A stretch of DNA of 64,000 nucleotides from Rahnella sikkimica (GCF_002951615.1 NZ_CP019064.1:124001-188000); one strand, 5' to 3'; shown: positions 45,669 through 56,223, counted from the stretch's first letter. The notes: generated by a model not told the origin, from the sequence alone. Made by a program: numbers and translations.

Positions 45669-47438
45669 TTACACACCTTTAATTACAGGCTCCATGTCGT
45701 GATACCAGACTTCGAGAGCTTCGGGTAGCAGTGGTTTGGCATAAACATACCCCTGTACCTCATCGCAGCCCAGTCCACGCAATATCTTTAGCGTTTTGTC
45801 ATCTTCCACGCCTTCGGCCAGAACAACATAGTCAAGCTGCTTAAGCAGCCTGACTATGTTGCGAACAATGATGCGACTGCCTTTGTCGCGGGCAATGTTA
45901 CTCACGATAGAGCGATCAAGCTTGATAATGTCAATCGGGATTTGTCTAAGGTAATTTATGTTGCTGTAGCCGGACCCAAAGTCATCAAGATATATCTTAA
46001 ACCCGCGTAATTTCAGCATATCTAGTCCGTTAAGGGCTGTCGGACTTTCCAGCATTCTCTCCGTCTCCAAACACTCAACTCCAAGTAGAGCCGGATCTAA
46101 ACGCGCATCCCGCATTTTCTGTTCAAGCTCATCGGCAAAATTTGGCCGCGAAAAATCACTTGCGGCCAGATTAACGGACACATGTAAAGAAAGCCCCCGG
46201 CTCCGCCAGACGGTTAGTTGCGCGATAGTATGATCGATCACCCACGCAGTGAGCTCCCGCATCAGGCTGGTATTTTCCACCAGAGGAATAAATACGCCCG
46301 GCGGCACTTCGCCGTGTTCAGGGTGTTGCCATCTCAACAATGCTTCAGCCCCCGTCACTCGGCCCGTCACCAGTGAGACCTTAGGCTGATAGACCAGATA
46401 TAAACCCAGGTCTTCTTGCAACGCCTGCCTCAATCCGGTCAGAAGGCTGAACTCACTCTTTTTGCGGGTATCCAGTACATCGTCATAGGTTATGCACCGA
46501 TGGTCTTGGCTAATAGCTTCATGCAATGCACTGACTGCACGGCGCAGAATTTCAATCGGCGTCAGCATTTTGTCACAGAGCCCGGAGTCACCCATATGAA
46601 TATTCAGATCCAGGGAGACCTCCGGGGTGATCCTGGCTTGAGTTCCCCGCAGGTTCTGAGCGATGTTATCCAGGGTCGGCCCCGTTTTCTCATGAGCTAG
46701 AAAGGCAAATCTTCCGAACGCCACTGCATAGAGCTGCCCCGACAATGGCAGACGAACCGAGAACTGTGCGGCCATATCACGGAGTAGATTTTCTACAGCA
46801 GTCATCCCCAATGAGCGCTCCATGGAGTAGGCAAATGGCATGTCTATCCCGTCAATGATGATAAGCCTGAAAGCATCCTCAGCCGAAACAGCAATATCCT
46901 TTAGCAGTCGCTGGCGGTTTGGCAACATAGTGACGATATCGACATAACCCACAGCGTACCAGGATGCCAAAAATTCTGAAATCAGGCCGGCCAGCTTTTC
47001 AAAAATATCGACCTGCTCGTCTGAAATAACCCTCGGTTGAGTATCTAATATGCAAAGGGTGCCTATTGTCACCCCGTCCTGACTTTTAAGAGGACACCCC
47101 GCATAAAAACGAATGAAGGGTGCTTCTTTCACCGCACGATAGCTCCGAAAGGCCGGATGCTGATGCGTATCAGGACAAATAATGGTCTTACCGTATTTTA
47201 GGGGCTGTACGCAAAAAGCCTCGTCCAGGCCAGTTTCCGTGACCGCGATATTCTGAGCTGATTTAATGTATTGTTTTTCATCATCGAGAACGGATACAAA
47301 ACTCATCGGCATCTTCAGTAATTGGCAGACCATCTGAGTGTATTTTTTTAACGCTTCATCACGTTCCCTATCATGGCTTTTCAACAACCCGATCGTCGCG
47401 TGTCTTTTACTTTCGTTGCTGATGAGATTAGTCAACAT
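45669..47438 (-). CDS. GAF - degenerate GGDEF - EAL cyclic-di-GMP phosphodiesterase
   Basis: 589 aa from ATG 47438, which AGGGGA supports; an upstream frame to 47519 lacks a good site. A GAF sensor domain (about residues 25-165: PMSFVSVLDDEKQYIKSAQN, GCPLKSQDGVTIGTLCILDT) is followed by a GGDEF domain whose active loop is degenerate (VAFGRFAFLAH replaces GGDEF) and an EAL domain with GAEALLRWQHPEHG near 343 and YLDDFGSGYSNINYL near 488, plus KLDRSIV. The EAL residues needed for metal binding and catalysis look intact. It should break down cyclic-di-GMP and so promote motility over biofilm. The gene ends right at the IS110 boundary, and its last residues may have been changed. Confidence 0.92.
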   Translation of the reverse strand: MLTNLISNESKRHATIGLLKSHDRERDEALKKYTQMVCQLLKMPMSFVSVLDDEKQYIKSAQNIAVTETGLDEAFCVQPLKYGKTIICPDTHQHPAFRSYRAVKEAPFIRFYAGCPLKSQDGVTIGTLCILDTQPRVISDEQVDIFEKLAGLISEFLASWYAVGYVDIVTMLPNRQRLLKDIAVSAEDAFRLIIIDGIDMPFAYSMERSLGMTAVENLLRDMAAQFSVRLPLSGQLYAVAFGRFAFLAHEKTGPTLDNIAQNLRGTQARITPEVSLDLNIHMGDSGLCDKMLTPIEILRRAVSALHEAISQDHRCITYDDVLDTRKKSEFSLLTGLRQALQEDLGLYLVYQPKVSLVTGRVTGAEALLRWQHPEHGEVPPGVFIPLVENTSLMRELTAWVIDHTIAQLTVWRSRGLSLHVSVNLAASDFSRPNFADELEQKMRDARLDPALLGVECLETERMLESPTALNGLDMLKLRGFKIYLDDFGSGYSNINYLRQIPIDIIKLDRSIVSNIARDKGSRIIVRNIVRLLKQLDYVVLAEGVEDDKTLKILRGLGCDEVQGYVYAKPLLPEALEVWYHDMEPVIKGV

Positions 47439-47550
47439 GGCAAAGCTCCCCTTGTAACAAACGTCTGAGTTATCTCCCGCGTTGCAGGAATCTTTTTCTT
47501 CGTCAGCGGCAGGTGGCAATAAGTATTTTGTGGCTCATCCAAACCCCACA

Positions 47551-48060
47551 TCAGGACGTTTTCCAGTGATCCTGAGGGGAGGTTTTCGCATGCGTACCCG
47601 ATGAGTCTGAGCGAATCAGTCGCACAGCGGTCGTCAATTCCGGTACGACGTGGGCATCAGCGGGAATCATCTGAAAGATGGCCGCGATTTCCTTAAGCCT
47701 GTGAGACTGTCCTTCGAGATATGACGCGGACGACTTGTCTACCAGCAACGTATTTTGCGGCGTCACGCGGTCCATGCCTGACCTTGCGGATACCCAGACT
47801 TTGTCCTTGCAATGCATAGGCGACTTCACACATGAATTGCGTCACCTGATTCTCCGTATTAATGATGTGCACGATTGTACCTCCCGCCTGCCCCCTTGCG
47901 ACCCTCAGATGAATTTTATCAACGGATTCAGCAATCAGCCGCACGATTTATTTTGCCCAAGCGCGCTGCTCTGTGCCAGATGGCGCAGCTCGTTAACCAC
48001 CACGGCAAGCCCCGCACCCTGTTCAACTTTTAACTCTTTAAGCGCATACAAAGAAAAAGT
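47551..48060 (-). pseudogene. Decayed chemoreceptor C-terminal region
   Basis: Broken frames give EQGAGLAVVVNELRHLAQSS, then NPLIKFI, VTQFMCEVAYALQGQSLGIR and DRVTPQNTLLVDKSSASY, HRLKEIAAIFQMI, which track the signalling domain of a methyl-accepting chemotaxis protein with several frameshifts. It follows the c-di-GMP gene on the same strand. Not functional. Confidence 0.7.
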
Positions 48061-48497
48061 CCGCCTTCGGCCTTATTAAGATGGGAAAGTGAATATTAAC
48101 AAGACCATTTTCCGAATTTTAATATTACGAATTTGGTTCATGGTGTAAATAATAAATTTAAAGACATCCAGTGGGGCATTTTAACAACAGCTTGCTGAAG
48201 TGACCCTCCTGTGAGATGTGTATCGGCGTCAACAATTTTTTATGGTTACCGATACAATAATATTATCGGCGAATTGTCGGCAAACTTTATAACGAGGAGT
48301 AACTCTTTATAGTTAGAGTAGGATGAAAAAATAGCCCTAAATGGCTGGGGCTTTGTTAAATAAATCACAATCTTGGCTGTAATCAGGAACAGAACGCCAT
48401 ATTTCTCATCCTGAAGTGGTATCCCCTAGCAAAAAATGTCAAAAGCATTCAGGTTTTATTGAATAAATCGGATTTAGATAAAACAATGACCTTGTCA

Positions 48498-49160
48498 TTA
48501 CCGTCCCCTAGCAATTCGTACACTTTCTGGCATACCTGCCCGCGTCATTTTGTTCAACGCACGGTTCATCGCCATAGCTTCACCGACCTGTGCATCGTAG
48601 TCGCGCAGCATAAGATGCACACCAAACAGCTGTTTGACATTATACATCACCGTTTCTACCACCGAACGTCGGTTATAAACCGTGTGCCATTTCCAGTAAG
48701 CATTACTTCCCGTAAGACGTTGTCTCGCCACCGCCTGATTTCTTTCGGCATACTCCACCGGCCAATAACCGGCGCGTTTTCCTGGTGGGATCAGCACCTT
48801 GATTTTCTTACCTCTGAGTTCGTCATGGCATAGTCACGTTGTTCAGGGAAAGGTAAGCGTAGATAGCCTCAGGAGTACCAGCGTCCACGGCCAGGTGCAG
48901 TTTCCGACAGAAGCGGCGCCTTTCCTGACCGTGTTTTTTCACCTTCTACTCACCCTCACCGAAAACTTTTAAGCCGGAGGAGTCGATAACAAGGTGGGCA
49001 ATTTCACCGCGGGTGGAGTTTTTGAACGGGATGCAGATGGATTGAGCCCGTCTGCTGATGTAGGAATAATCCGGGCAGCGGAGCGGAAACTTCATTAAGG
49101 TAAAAATGGAGTCAATAAGCTCCTGAGCGGCGCGGAGTGTGAGGCGAAAGACGCTTCATA
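48498..49160 (-). pseudogene. IS5-family transposase remnant
   Basis: The minus strand gives SYISRRAQSICIPFKNSTRG, then HLVIDSSGLKVFGEGE, a TAG, KVKKHGQERRRFCRKLHLAV, then after a frameshift YNRRSVVETVMYNVKQLFGV and the end VRIARGR. Catalytic Asp (VIDSSGLK) and Glu (RSVVET) neighbourhoods are present, but a stop and frameshifts break the gene. The N-terminus is cut off by the IS630 copy. Confidence 0.8.
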
Positions 49161-50120
49161 AAACGCGTGGCAAAAACCACGCACGACGGCTTACGGGACT
49201 GCTTATGCTGAACCGGGGGGACAGCGTAAGCGAGGTTGCCAGAACGCTCTGCTGCGCCCGTTCATCCGTGGGTCGCTGGATAAACTGGTTCACCCTTTAT
49301 GGCACCGACGGCCTGAAATCCCTGCCCCCGGACGCGGCCGTCGCTGGCCTTTTGAGAATATCTGCTCGCTTCTTCGCCAGCTGATAAAACACTCTCCGTG
49401 TGATTTTGGCTACCGGCGTTCGTGCTGGAGCACAGAACTGATGGCAATAAAAATCAGAGAGATAACCGGTTGTCATCTGCATGCATCCACCGTCTGCCGC
49501 TGGCTTCCTTGGGCCGGCCTGGTCTGGCGAAGAGCGGCCCCGACGCTCAGGATCCGTGACCCGCACAAGGAAGACAAAATGGCCGCTATCAACGCCGCTC
49601 TTGCGCAGTGCATCCAGGAAAATCCGGTGTGTTACGAAGACGAGGTGGATATCCACCTCAACCCAAAAATCGGCGCTGACTGGCAGATGAAGGGGCAGCA
49701 GAAACGGGTTGTCAGAATGAAAAGTATTACCTGGCGGGTGCCCTGCACAGCGGTACCGGGAAGGTCAGCTACGTGGGTGGCAGCAGTAAAAGTTCGGTGC
49801 TGTTTATCAGTCTGCTGAAACACCTCAGAGCGACCTACCGCAGGGCAAAAAGCATCACGCTCATCGCGGATAACTACATTATCCATAAGAGTCGTGAAAC
49901 GTTGCGCTGGCAGAAAGAGGACCCAAATTTCAGGATGATTTACCAGCCGGTTTACTCGCCGTGGGTAAATCACGTTGAACGGCTGTGGCAGGCATTACAC
50001 GACACAATCACCCGCAACCATCAGTGCCGTTCAATGTGGCAACAGCTCAAAAAGGTGAAGCATTTTATGAGTACGGGCAGCCCCTTCCCGGGCGGTCAAC
50101 ACGGTCTGACCAAAGTGTAG
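49139..50120 (+). mobile_element. IS630-family transposase, frameshifted
   Basis: Three frames in order: RLTGLLMLNRGDSVSEVART and SSVGRWINWFTLYGTDGLKS (helix-turn-helix), then REITGCHLHASTVCRWLPWA and VCYEDEVDIHLNPKIGADWQ (DDE first Asp in the ED/VD region), then ITLIADNYIIHKSRETLRWQ and YQPVYSPWVNHVERLWQALH (second Asp and catalytic Glu). At least two frameshifts (near 49390 and 49720-49790) make it inactive. Inserted in the IS5-like element. Confidence 0.85.
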
Positions 50121-50214
50121 CGATATTAGGATGAGCTATTTAGATACCGCTACAAGTTCAGGAATGTGGTGATCTGATCCTGATTGATTTCAAAAGTTTT
50201 TATTCAACAAAGCC

Positions 50215-50392
50215 ATTGTAATGTTGAAAGACCTATATTCATCGTTTCAGCAGACTGGGTCACCAAGTACTTGTGTTACAGAACCAAATTGACACATTCC
50301 TGCTTGAATTCATGGTAAACGTTTTTCTTCGAATGCTCACTTCGTTAACATTGCTCATTATATCTCTAACAAAGCGTCTGGTCTAATTAGAA
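50215..50392 (-). mobile_element. Left end of an IS3-family element, minus orientation
   Basis: The reverse complement starts near TAATTAGACCAGACGCTTTG and continues TTAGAGATATAATGAGCAAT to CTTTCAACATTAC, nearly identical to 54113-54290 on the plus strand. It is cut at CATTAC by the IS5-like element. Only the terminus and the start of orfA remain. Confidence 0.75.
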
Positions 50393-51276
50393 AATCACAT
50401 TCGGTCATCTTGCGAAATTTCAGGTGAAAAATAGGATACCACATGCGAATTTTTAAGAGGCAGCAGGGATATTTGAAATAGATAATATAATTTTAAATAT
50501 TCGGCCATTATATCGTAAGTTAATAAACATTCCCTTAAAATCCGCTTGTGAGATTTACTTATTTCATGAAATAAATAAAATTGCTGGTCAAAATATTTTT
50601 TTGGAAAACAAACATGACAACACTCAGCATATAACAGTATATTAATCTGGCGATGGCGAAAAAATATATTAGTAGGGTTTATTGAAGATGCTCTCCTTAC
50701 AGAAACAGCAGATTATGACGTAACTCCACAGGTAGTTAAATGCGGCTGTGACCTAAAGTTGTTAGGAACGTAGATTCATAAGGCATCTGGCTAAAACGAT
50801 GTTTGAGCCAGATTGTCGCCTAACTGCAGGACCGTTCAAGTTATCTTAAACGATCAGCGTTAGCGTTAAGGGCGGGATATCAGTATGTAATTTTATAGTC
50901 TTGGCAGATCTGCTAATCTTTTTCCAGTAGTCTGCTACAAGTGCAGGATAAAGATTTTCGCCAGATTTAAAGAAAAAAAGCCCACTCTAGTGGGCTGCAA
51001 ATGCAATTAATCAATTTTTACCATATCGAACAGCTTTGGTACTTAGTGCTTGCCTAATATCTCAGATTGATGTGACACATCACAATACTTGGTGACAAAA
51101 AATTTTTATACGGGCGGAAATTCGTTCAAGAGTGGTAACTGAATATCGGCATTTTCAGGTTTTATGGCTTTTATCTGGTTCACGTTAAGGCGCGATGAAC
51201 CAGATAATGCCTTAGCGAAGGTGATTCCCTTTTCCATACGGCTTTGTAATATGACCGATTGTCTAACGCTGAGGCG
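50393..51276. other. 880-bp AT-rich stretch without genes
   Basis: No gene or recognised remnant. It contains the strong terminator at 50973-50996, which closes the minus-strand LysR gene. Confidence 0.5.
50973..50996 (-). terminator. Rho-independent terminator, minus strand
   Basis: On the minus strand AGCCCACT-AG-AGTGGGCT is a perfect 8-bp stem followed by TTTTTTC. It lies about 280 bp beyond the LysR stop and is the only clear terminator for that gene. Confidence 0.8.
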
Positions 51277-52152
51277 TTATCCGTTGAGAACAAGAGACAT
51301 ATGCGGGTATCGGGCGCACAGGAAATCGACGAATACGCGAACCTTTGGCGCAGCAAGCCGCCTGGAAGTATGCAATACCCAGAGTGTCGGCTCTGGGCCC
51401 GACGCGATGCCCCACTGAACTAAATCGCCGCGGGCAAGCTGGTTCCATGCGATGGACTGCGGAATGAGGGCAGCGCCGCCGCCGGCGATAGCCGCATCCC
51501 GGACCATCAGTAGCGAAGAGAAGCGCAGCTTTGGGATTGGTTCCAGAACTAGTTTGCCTCCATCCAGAGTCCAGTTTCTGGGCTGAAAACCAGAGGTGAC
51601 AATAGCTGGTATTGCCCTTATTGCTCCGGGTATTGGTCTGATTATTTGAGGCGCCGCCACGACAACCAGACTGTCCCTTGCGAAACACCGTCCGACTAAA
51701 TTACTGTCGGGGCTCGGGTTGATCCGGATCGCGACGTCAAATTGTTCCTCGATGAGATCCACCATGCGGTCTTCCGCCACGATTTCAATTTCAATTTCAG
51801 GGTAGGCCGCACAGAATTCGGCTCCAATACGCCCCATGGCAAGCTGGGAAAACAGGGCCGGAGCTGCGACACGCAAGCGACCGCGTGGCGTCGAAATACC
51901 GTCACCGACCGCCGTCATGGCTTCACTCACTTCACTCAACAGACCTTCAGTCCGGAACATCAGCATCGTACCGGCTTCGGTGAGCTTCAAACCACGAGAG
52001 CTACGTTCGATCAGCCTCACACCCAGTTGCTCCTCAAGATCGGCAATGCGTCGCGATAACGTGGCTTTGGAAATGCCGCTTGCACGACTTGCCTTCCCAA
52101 GCCCCTCATTCGTTGCGACAAGTATAAAATCAGACAGTGCGTTCAGATTCAT
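51277..52152 (-). CDS. LysR-type regulator
   Basis: 291 aa from ATG 52152 (MNLNALSDFILVATNEG), the usual family start; an upstream ATG at 52173 is possible. Helix-turn-helix: GLGKASRASGISKATLSRRI near residues 17-36. The effector domain follows (ALIPQSIAWNQLARGDLVQW near 235). It is divergent from the oxidoreductase gene with a ~100-bp gap, so it probably regulates the oxidoreductase and NmrA-like pair. Confidence 0.92.
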   Translation of the reverse strand: MNLNALSDFILVATNEGLGKASRASGISKATLSRRIADLEEQLGVRLIERSSRGLKLTEAGTMLMFRTEGLLSEVSEAMTAVGDGISTPRGRLRVAAPALFSQLAMGRIGAEFCAAYPEIEIEIVAEDRMVDLIEEQFDVAIRINPSPDSNLVGRCFARDSLVVVAAPQIIRPIPGAIRAIPAIVTSGFQPRNWTLDGGKLVLEPIPKLRFSSLLMVRDAAIAGGGAALIPQSIAWNQLARGDLVQWGIASGPEPTLWVLHTSRRLAAPKVRVFVDFLCARYPHMSLVLNG

Positions 52153-52254
52153 GGTGTTCCAGTTATGAGACAAGGTATCTATTGTTTATGATCTTTGTTT
52201 TTTTATTGCAACGGAATACTGTCTCGTTATCAAAACTGACGACGAGGAAATGAT

Positions 52255-53190
52255 ATGAACAATATACAACGTGCTGTACTGATCCGACACTACGGCGGGG
52301 CTGATGCGGCGGAAGTGGCCGAGATCGAAAAGCCTACACCGGGACAAGGCCAGGTTCTGGTCCGGGTTCTTGCCGCTGGCGTGAACGGTATTGACTGGAA
52401 AGTTCGTGAAGGCCTGTTACAGAATGACTTTCCGCTTCCACTACCGATCATTCTGGGCGCCGAGTTGGCCGGGATTGTCGTCGCTGTCGGTCCCGGTACC
52501 TCTCGCTTTCATATCGGTGACCGTGTCATGGGCGCAATAGAAGGGTTGGGTGCATATGCCGAATTCGTGGCAATCAATGAAGTAATCCTTTCTCCGACAC
52601 CTGAGGGTCTGAAAAATATCCATGCTGCCGCCATCCCCGTAGCAGCCGTCGCGGCATGGAACAGCTTATATCAAGCAGGACCGCTCTATCGGGGGCAGCG
52701 CATCCTCATTCATGGCGCTGCCGGTGGCCTGGGGTCTTACGCTGTACAATTTGCCAAACGAGAGGGTGCCGAAGTCTTTGCCACTGCGGGGTCGGCTGAT
52801 CTGGACTTCGTCCGCAGCCTTGGTGCAGATCATGTCATTGATTATCATTCACAACGTTTTGAGGACGTTGCCCGGAACATAAACCTGGTGCTGGATTACG
52901 TAGGCGGAGACGTGCTGGACCGCTCCTGGCAGGTTTTGACAGAGGATGGCGTTATCACTGGCACCACCTCGCCAGACATTCTGGCCCGAAAGCCGGCTAA
53001 TCGCCGGGGGTTCTGGTTTATGAATAAGCCTGATCCCGTATTACTGGAAACGCTGGCCAGAGAAGTCGCCTGCGGCACGCTTCAGTCCAGAATTGGCGGC
53101 ATCGTGGGATTCGCTGATATTCCGAACGCCATCGAACGTAACCGTACCGCCTCTCGGACCGGGAAGGTCATTGCAGACTTTTCACGTTAA
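52255..53190 (+). CDS. NADP-dependent zinc-free alcohol dehydrogenase/quinone oxidoreductase family protein
   Basis: 311 aa, medium-chain dehydrogenase fold. GroES-like N-terminal half (GVNGIDWKVREGLLQNDFPL, PIILGAELAGIVVAVGPGTS, FHIGDRVMG), then a Rossmann domain with the NADPH motif HGAAGGLGSYAVQFAKREGA near residues 151-170. No catalytic or structural zinc ligands are seen, as in quinone oxidoreductases. Probably reduces quinones or reactive carbonyls. GAGGAAATG-type site precedes the start. It shares an operon with the NmrA-like gene 29 bp downstream. Confidence 0.92.
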   Translation: MNNIQRAVLIRHYGGADAAEVAEIEKPTPGQGQVLVRVLAAGVNGIDWKVREGLLQNDFPLPLPIILGAELAGIVVAVGPGTSRFHIGDRVMGAIEGLGAYAEFVAINEVILSPTPEGLKNIHAAAIPVAAVAAWNSLYQAGPLYRGQRILIHGAAGGLGSYAVQFAKREGAEVFATAGSADLDFVRSLGADHVIDYHSQRFEDVARNINLVLDYVGGDVLDRSWQVLTEDGVITGTTSPDILARKPANRRGFWFMNKPDPVLLETLAREVACGTLQSRIGGIVGFADIPNAIERNRTASRTGKVIADFSR

Positions 53191-53219
53191 CCATTCTCTG
53201 TATCTACAGGAGTCAAAAT

Positions 53220-54089
53220 ATGAGCATTCTCGTTACCGGTGCCACGGGCACTATTGGTTCACTCATCATTCAGGGCCTGGCCAACGCCGGCGCCGAAGCT
53301 AAAGCCCTTGTACGCAGGGCAGGTAACCGTAAATTCCCCGCAGGGGTCACGGAGGTCGTTGCAGACCTGACCGATATTGCTTCAATGCGCGCGGCACTGT
53401 CATCAATACGCACGCTATTTTTGATCAATGCTGTCACGCCCGACGAGGTTACACAGGCCCTGACCACTCTCAATCTGGCTCGCGAGGCGGGCATCGAACG
53501 TATCGTGTATTTGTCAGTCATTCATTCTGACAAGTTCACTAACGTGCCGCATTTCACCGGCAAGTATACGGTTGAACGAATGATAGAAAGCCATGATATT
53601 CCTGCAACCATTCTGCGTCCGGCTTACTTCATGCAAAACGATCTTATGGTTCAGCAGACCATTCAGAGTTATTCAGTATATCCAATGCCGATTGGATCGG
53701 CAGGCATCTCAATGATTGATGCTCGGGATATCGCGGACGTCGCCGTGGCTGAGCTGCTGCGACGTGACAAAGCAACGTCTGCACTTGAAAGGATAATACT
53801 GGAACTGACTGGGCCGCAGCCGCTTACCGGAACATCCGTTGCGAAAATCTGGAGTTCCGTTCTGGGGCATGAGATCACTTACGGGGGTGATGATGTCGCC
53901 GCTTTTGAAGGACAGCTCACTTCATACTCTCCGGGCTGGCTGGCATACGACATGCGCCTGATGATGGCGGGCATCCAGACATTCGGCATGCACTCCTCAG
54001 AAGGAACGACCGCGAAGTTACAATCCATCATGGGACATCCGCTACGTACCTATGAAGACTTCGTACGCGAATCTGTAGCAGGGAACTAA
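53220..54089 (+). CDS. NmrA-family/atypical SDR NAD(P)-binding protein
   Basis: 289 aa. N-terminal cofactor loop SILVTGATGTIGSLIIQGLA, then LVRRAGNRKFPAGVTEVVAD as in NmrA/QOR2-type proteins that sense or use NADPH. The body continues IERIVYLSVIHSDKF and ILRPAYFMQNDLM. No classical YxxxK pair is evident, fitting the atypical group, whose members act as redox sensors or quinone reductases. CAGGAG precedes the ATG. Second gene of the LysR-controlled pair. Confidence 0.88.
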   Translation: MSILVTGATGTIGSLIIQGLANAGAEAKALVRRAGNRKFPAGVTEVVADLTDIASMRAALSSIRTLFLINAVTPDEVTQALTTLNLAREAGIERIVYLSVIHSDKFTNVPHFTGKYTVERMIESHDIPATILRPAYFMQNDLMVQQTIQSYSVYPMPIGSAGISMIDARDIADVAVAELLRRDKATSALERIILELTGPQPLTGTSVAKIWSSVLGHEITYGGDDVAAFEGQLTSYSPGWLAYDMRLMMAGIQTFGMHSSEGTTAKLQSIMGHPLRTYEDFVRESVAGN

Positions 54090-54112
54090 AACAGCAGGCA
54101 CAAGGGTTGAAA

Positions 54113-54770
54113 TGGTCTAATCAAACCGGACACTTTGTTAGAGATATAATGAGCAACGCTAACGAGGTGAGAATGCGAAGAAAAACGTTTACCCATGAGT
54201 TCTAGCAGGAATGTGTCAATTTGGTTCTGCAGCATAAGTATCCAGTAACTCAGGTTGTTGAAACGATGAATATAGGCCTTTCAACATTACAATGCTGGTT
54301 ACGCCAATATAGCGGAGAATTCAGGGGAGATACTCCCATCGCGATTACATCTGAACAACGACGATTACAGGAACTTGAAAAGCAGGTACGTCAGTTGCAA
54401 AGCGACAATGACCTGTTAAAAAAAGCTTCTGTAGATTCAATTGAACAACGACAAAAAGTCGCGGTGAAACTGAAGAAGGCCGGGGCAAACATCCAGCAAG
54501 TATGTTGATGTCTGTCGCTCACGCGCAGTGTATTTTACGCCCGGAGCAGGCGGCCAGCCTTCAGAGCAAATGTACTGATGCTTCATGCGGCGGCTAAGTA
54601 TGCCCATGCTGAAATGGATGCGACGTATGGCAGTCGGCGCATGTGTATTGAGCTGCGTGAACAGGGGGTTTACGTTGGCCGATACGGTGTCCGTAAGATA
54701 AGGGATCTGAGGTCCAACCGTGCGAAAATATACGCTAAGCATGCATTTTGCACAATCCTCTCAAATTAGC
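54113..54770 (+). mobile_element. IS3-family element, left end with broken orfA and partial orfB
   Basis: Terminus GGTCTAATCAAACCGGACAC at 54115-54134. orfA begins MRRKTFTHEF, meets a TAG at 54202, and continues QECVNLVLQHKYPVTQVVET and the leucine-zipper LQELEKQVRQLQSDNDLLKK. orfB is present as HAEMDATYGSRRMCIELREQ and then lost near 54770. Inverted partner of the fragment at 50215-50392. Confidence 0.85.
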
Positions 54771-54890
54771 TTCCCAGATATTCTGTTAGAAGTGTCAGGG
54801 AAATCAGAATGCAATCTTAACCTTTCGGTATTTTAGCTTTATCCTGACGTCTGATGTGTGCTTAAAGCTTACAATTCAGAAAGTTACGAG

Positions 54891-54928
54891 CTTAACGCAC
54901 GTTTTCGTTCCAGTGGGCTGCAGACCCC
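54891..54928 (+). repeat. Tn3-family 38-bp terminal repeat, copy 1
   Basis: CTTAACGCACGTTTTCGTTC followed by CAGTGGGCTGCAGACCCC. It matches the Tn3-type end (complement of GGGGTCTGACGCTCAGTGGA) over much of its 38 bp. It lies directly before a transposase fragment, so one transposon end has landed inside another element. Confidence 0.8.
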
Positions 54929-54949
54929 GTACATCAGCCTGAGCGCGGT

Positions 54950-56090
54950 ACTGATGGTGAAGCCTGCAATATCGGATTGGAACCGCTGATAAAGCACAAT
55001 GTACCGGTACTGACGCGCCACCGGCTCAGTTGGGTGAAACAGAATTACCTCCGGGCAGAAACGCTGGTCAGCGCCAATACCCGCTTGGTTGATTTTCAGT
55101 CCACACTGGAGCTTGCTAGCCGTTGGGGTGGCGGCGAGTTGGCTTCAGCTGACGGCATGCGCTTTGTCACGTCAGTGAAAACGGTCAATTCCGGGCCGAA
55201 CAGAAAATATTTTGGCTCTGGGCGTGGCATCACCTGGTACAACTTCGTCTCTGATCAGTACTCTGGATTCCACGGCATCGTTGTCCCCGGCACATTACGG
55301 GACTCCATTTTTGTGCTGGGAGGCCTTCTTGAACAGCAGACAGGGCTGAATCCGGTTGAGATCATGACAGACACAGCCGGTACCAGCGACTATATATTTG
55401 GCCTGTTCTGGCTACTTGGGTATCAGTTTTCCCCCCGTCTGGCTGATGCCGGTGAAGCCGTATTCTGGCGAGTGGATAAATCGGCAAATTACGGAGCACT
55501 TGATGAATTGGCCCGTGGGTGTGCAGATCTGTCGAAGGCAGAAAATAAGTGGGATGAGATGATGCGAACTGCGGGTTCGCTGAAGCTGGGTACCATTCAT
55601 GCTTCAGAACTCATTCGTTCGCTACTTAAAAGCTCACGGCCGTCAGGGTTAGCTCAGGCTATCATGGAGGTCGAGCGTGTAAACAAGACGCTGTATCTTC
55701 TTAATTATATTGATGATGAAGATTATCGTCGTCGGTTCCTGATGCAACTCAATCGGGGAGAGAGTCGCCATGCAGTGGCGCGTGCAATTTGTACGGGCAG
55801 CGCGGTGAGATCAGAAAACGCTACCGTGAGGGGCAGGAAGAGCAACTTGGGGCACTGGGGCTGGTCACTAACGCAGTGGTAATGTGGAACACGCTTTATA
55901 TGCAGGAAGCACTGAGCTGGATGCGCAGTAATGGAGAAGAAACCAGGGATGAGGATATCGCCCGTTTATCCCCACTGATGCACGGGCATATCAATATGCT
56001 GGGGCATTATACGTTCACGCTATCCGATGATACTTTAAACGGAGATTTGAGAGCATTGAATTTCAATTTAAACAATGAATTATCTCCTTA
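54950..56090 (+). pseudogene. Tn3-superfamily (Tn4651-like) TnpA C-terminal fragment
   Basis: Frame opens near 54950 with ACNIGLEPLIKHNVPVLTRH, then ASADGMRFVTSVKTVNSGPN (first catalytic Asp region), TWYNFVSDQYSGFHGIVVPG and IMTDTAGTSDYIFGLFWLLG (second Asp). A frameshift near 55790 moves to QRGEIRKRYREGQEEQLGAL with the catalytic Glu region, ending NFNLNNELSP. The N-terminal two-thirds are missing. Confidence 0.85.
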
Positions 56091-56124
56091 ACGTACGTTT
56101 TCGTTCCATTGGTCTTCAAACCCC
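56087..56124 (+). repeat. Tn3-family 38-bp terminal repeat, copy 2
   Basis: CTTAACGTACGTTTTCGTTC followed by CATTGGTCTTCAAACCCC. It lies right at the end of the TnpA frame, as expected for a Tn3-type right end, in the same orientation as copy 1 at 54891. Confidence 0.85.
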
Positions 56125-56223
56125 GTGTAATGCTCCCTGATTTCCAGGTCGCTTTCGTTGTACAGCAATCCATCGAGCACATTGGTTGAATCCCTGACCC
56201 GACTGATTAAAAAGGCTGCCGAC

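Larger units (their letters stand above)
48349..50214. mobile_element. IS5/IS903-like element interrupted by IS630
   Basis: GGCTTTGTTAAATAAATC at 48349-48366 and its inverted counterpart TTTATTCAACAAAGCC at 50199-50214 are IS903-type ends. A second end-like sequence GGTTTTATTGAATAAATC lies at 48452. Inside are a decayed IS5-family transposase and an IS630 copy (listed separately). The right end sits within an IS3-type orfA sequence at 50215. Confidence 0.65.

Noticed and set aside
47735..48079. Plus-strand 114-codon frame near the chemoreceptor remnant
   Set aside because: The minus strand here matches a chemoreceptor signalling domain; this is its shadow.
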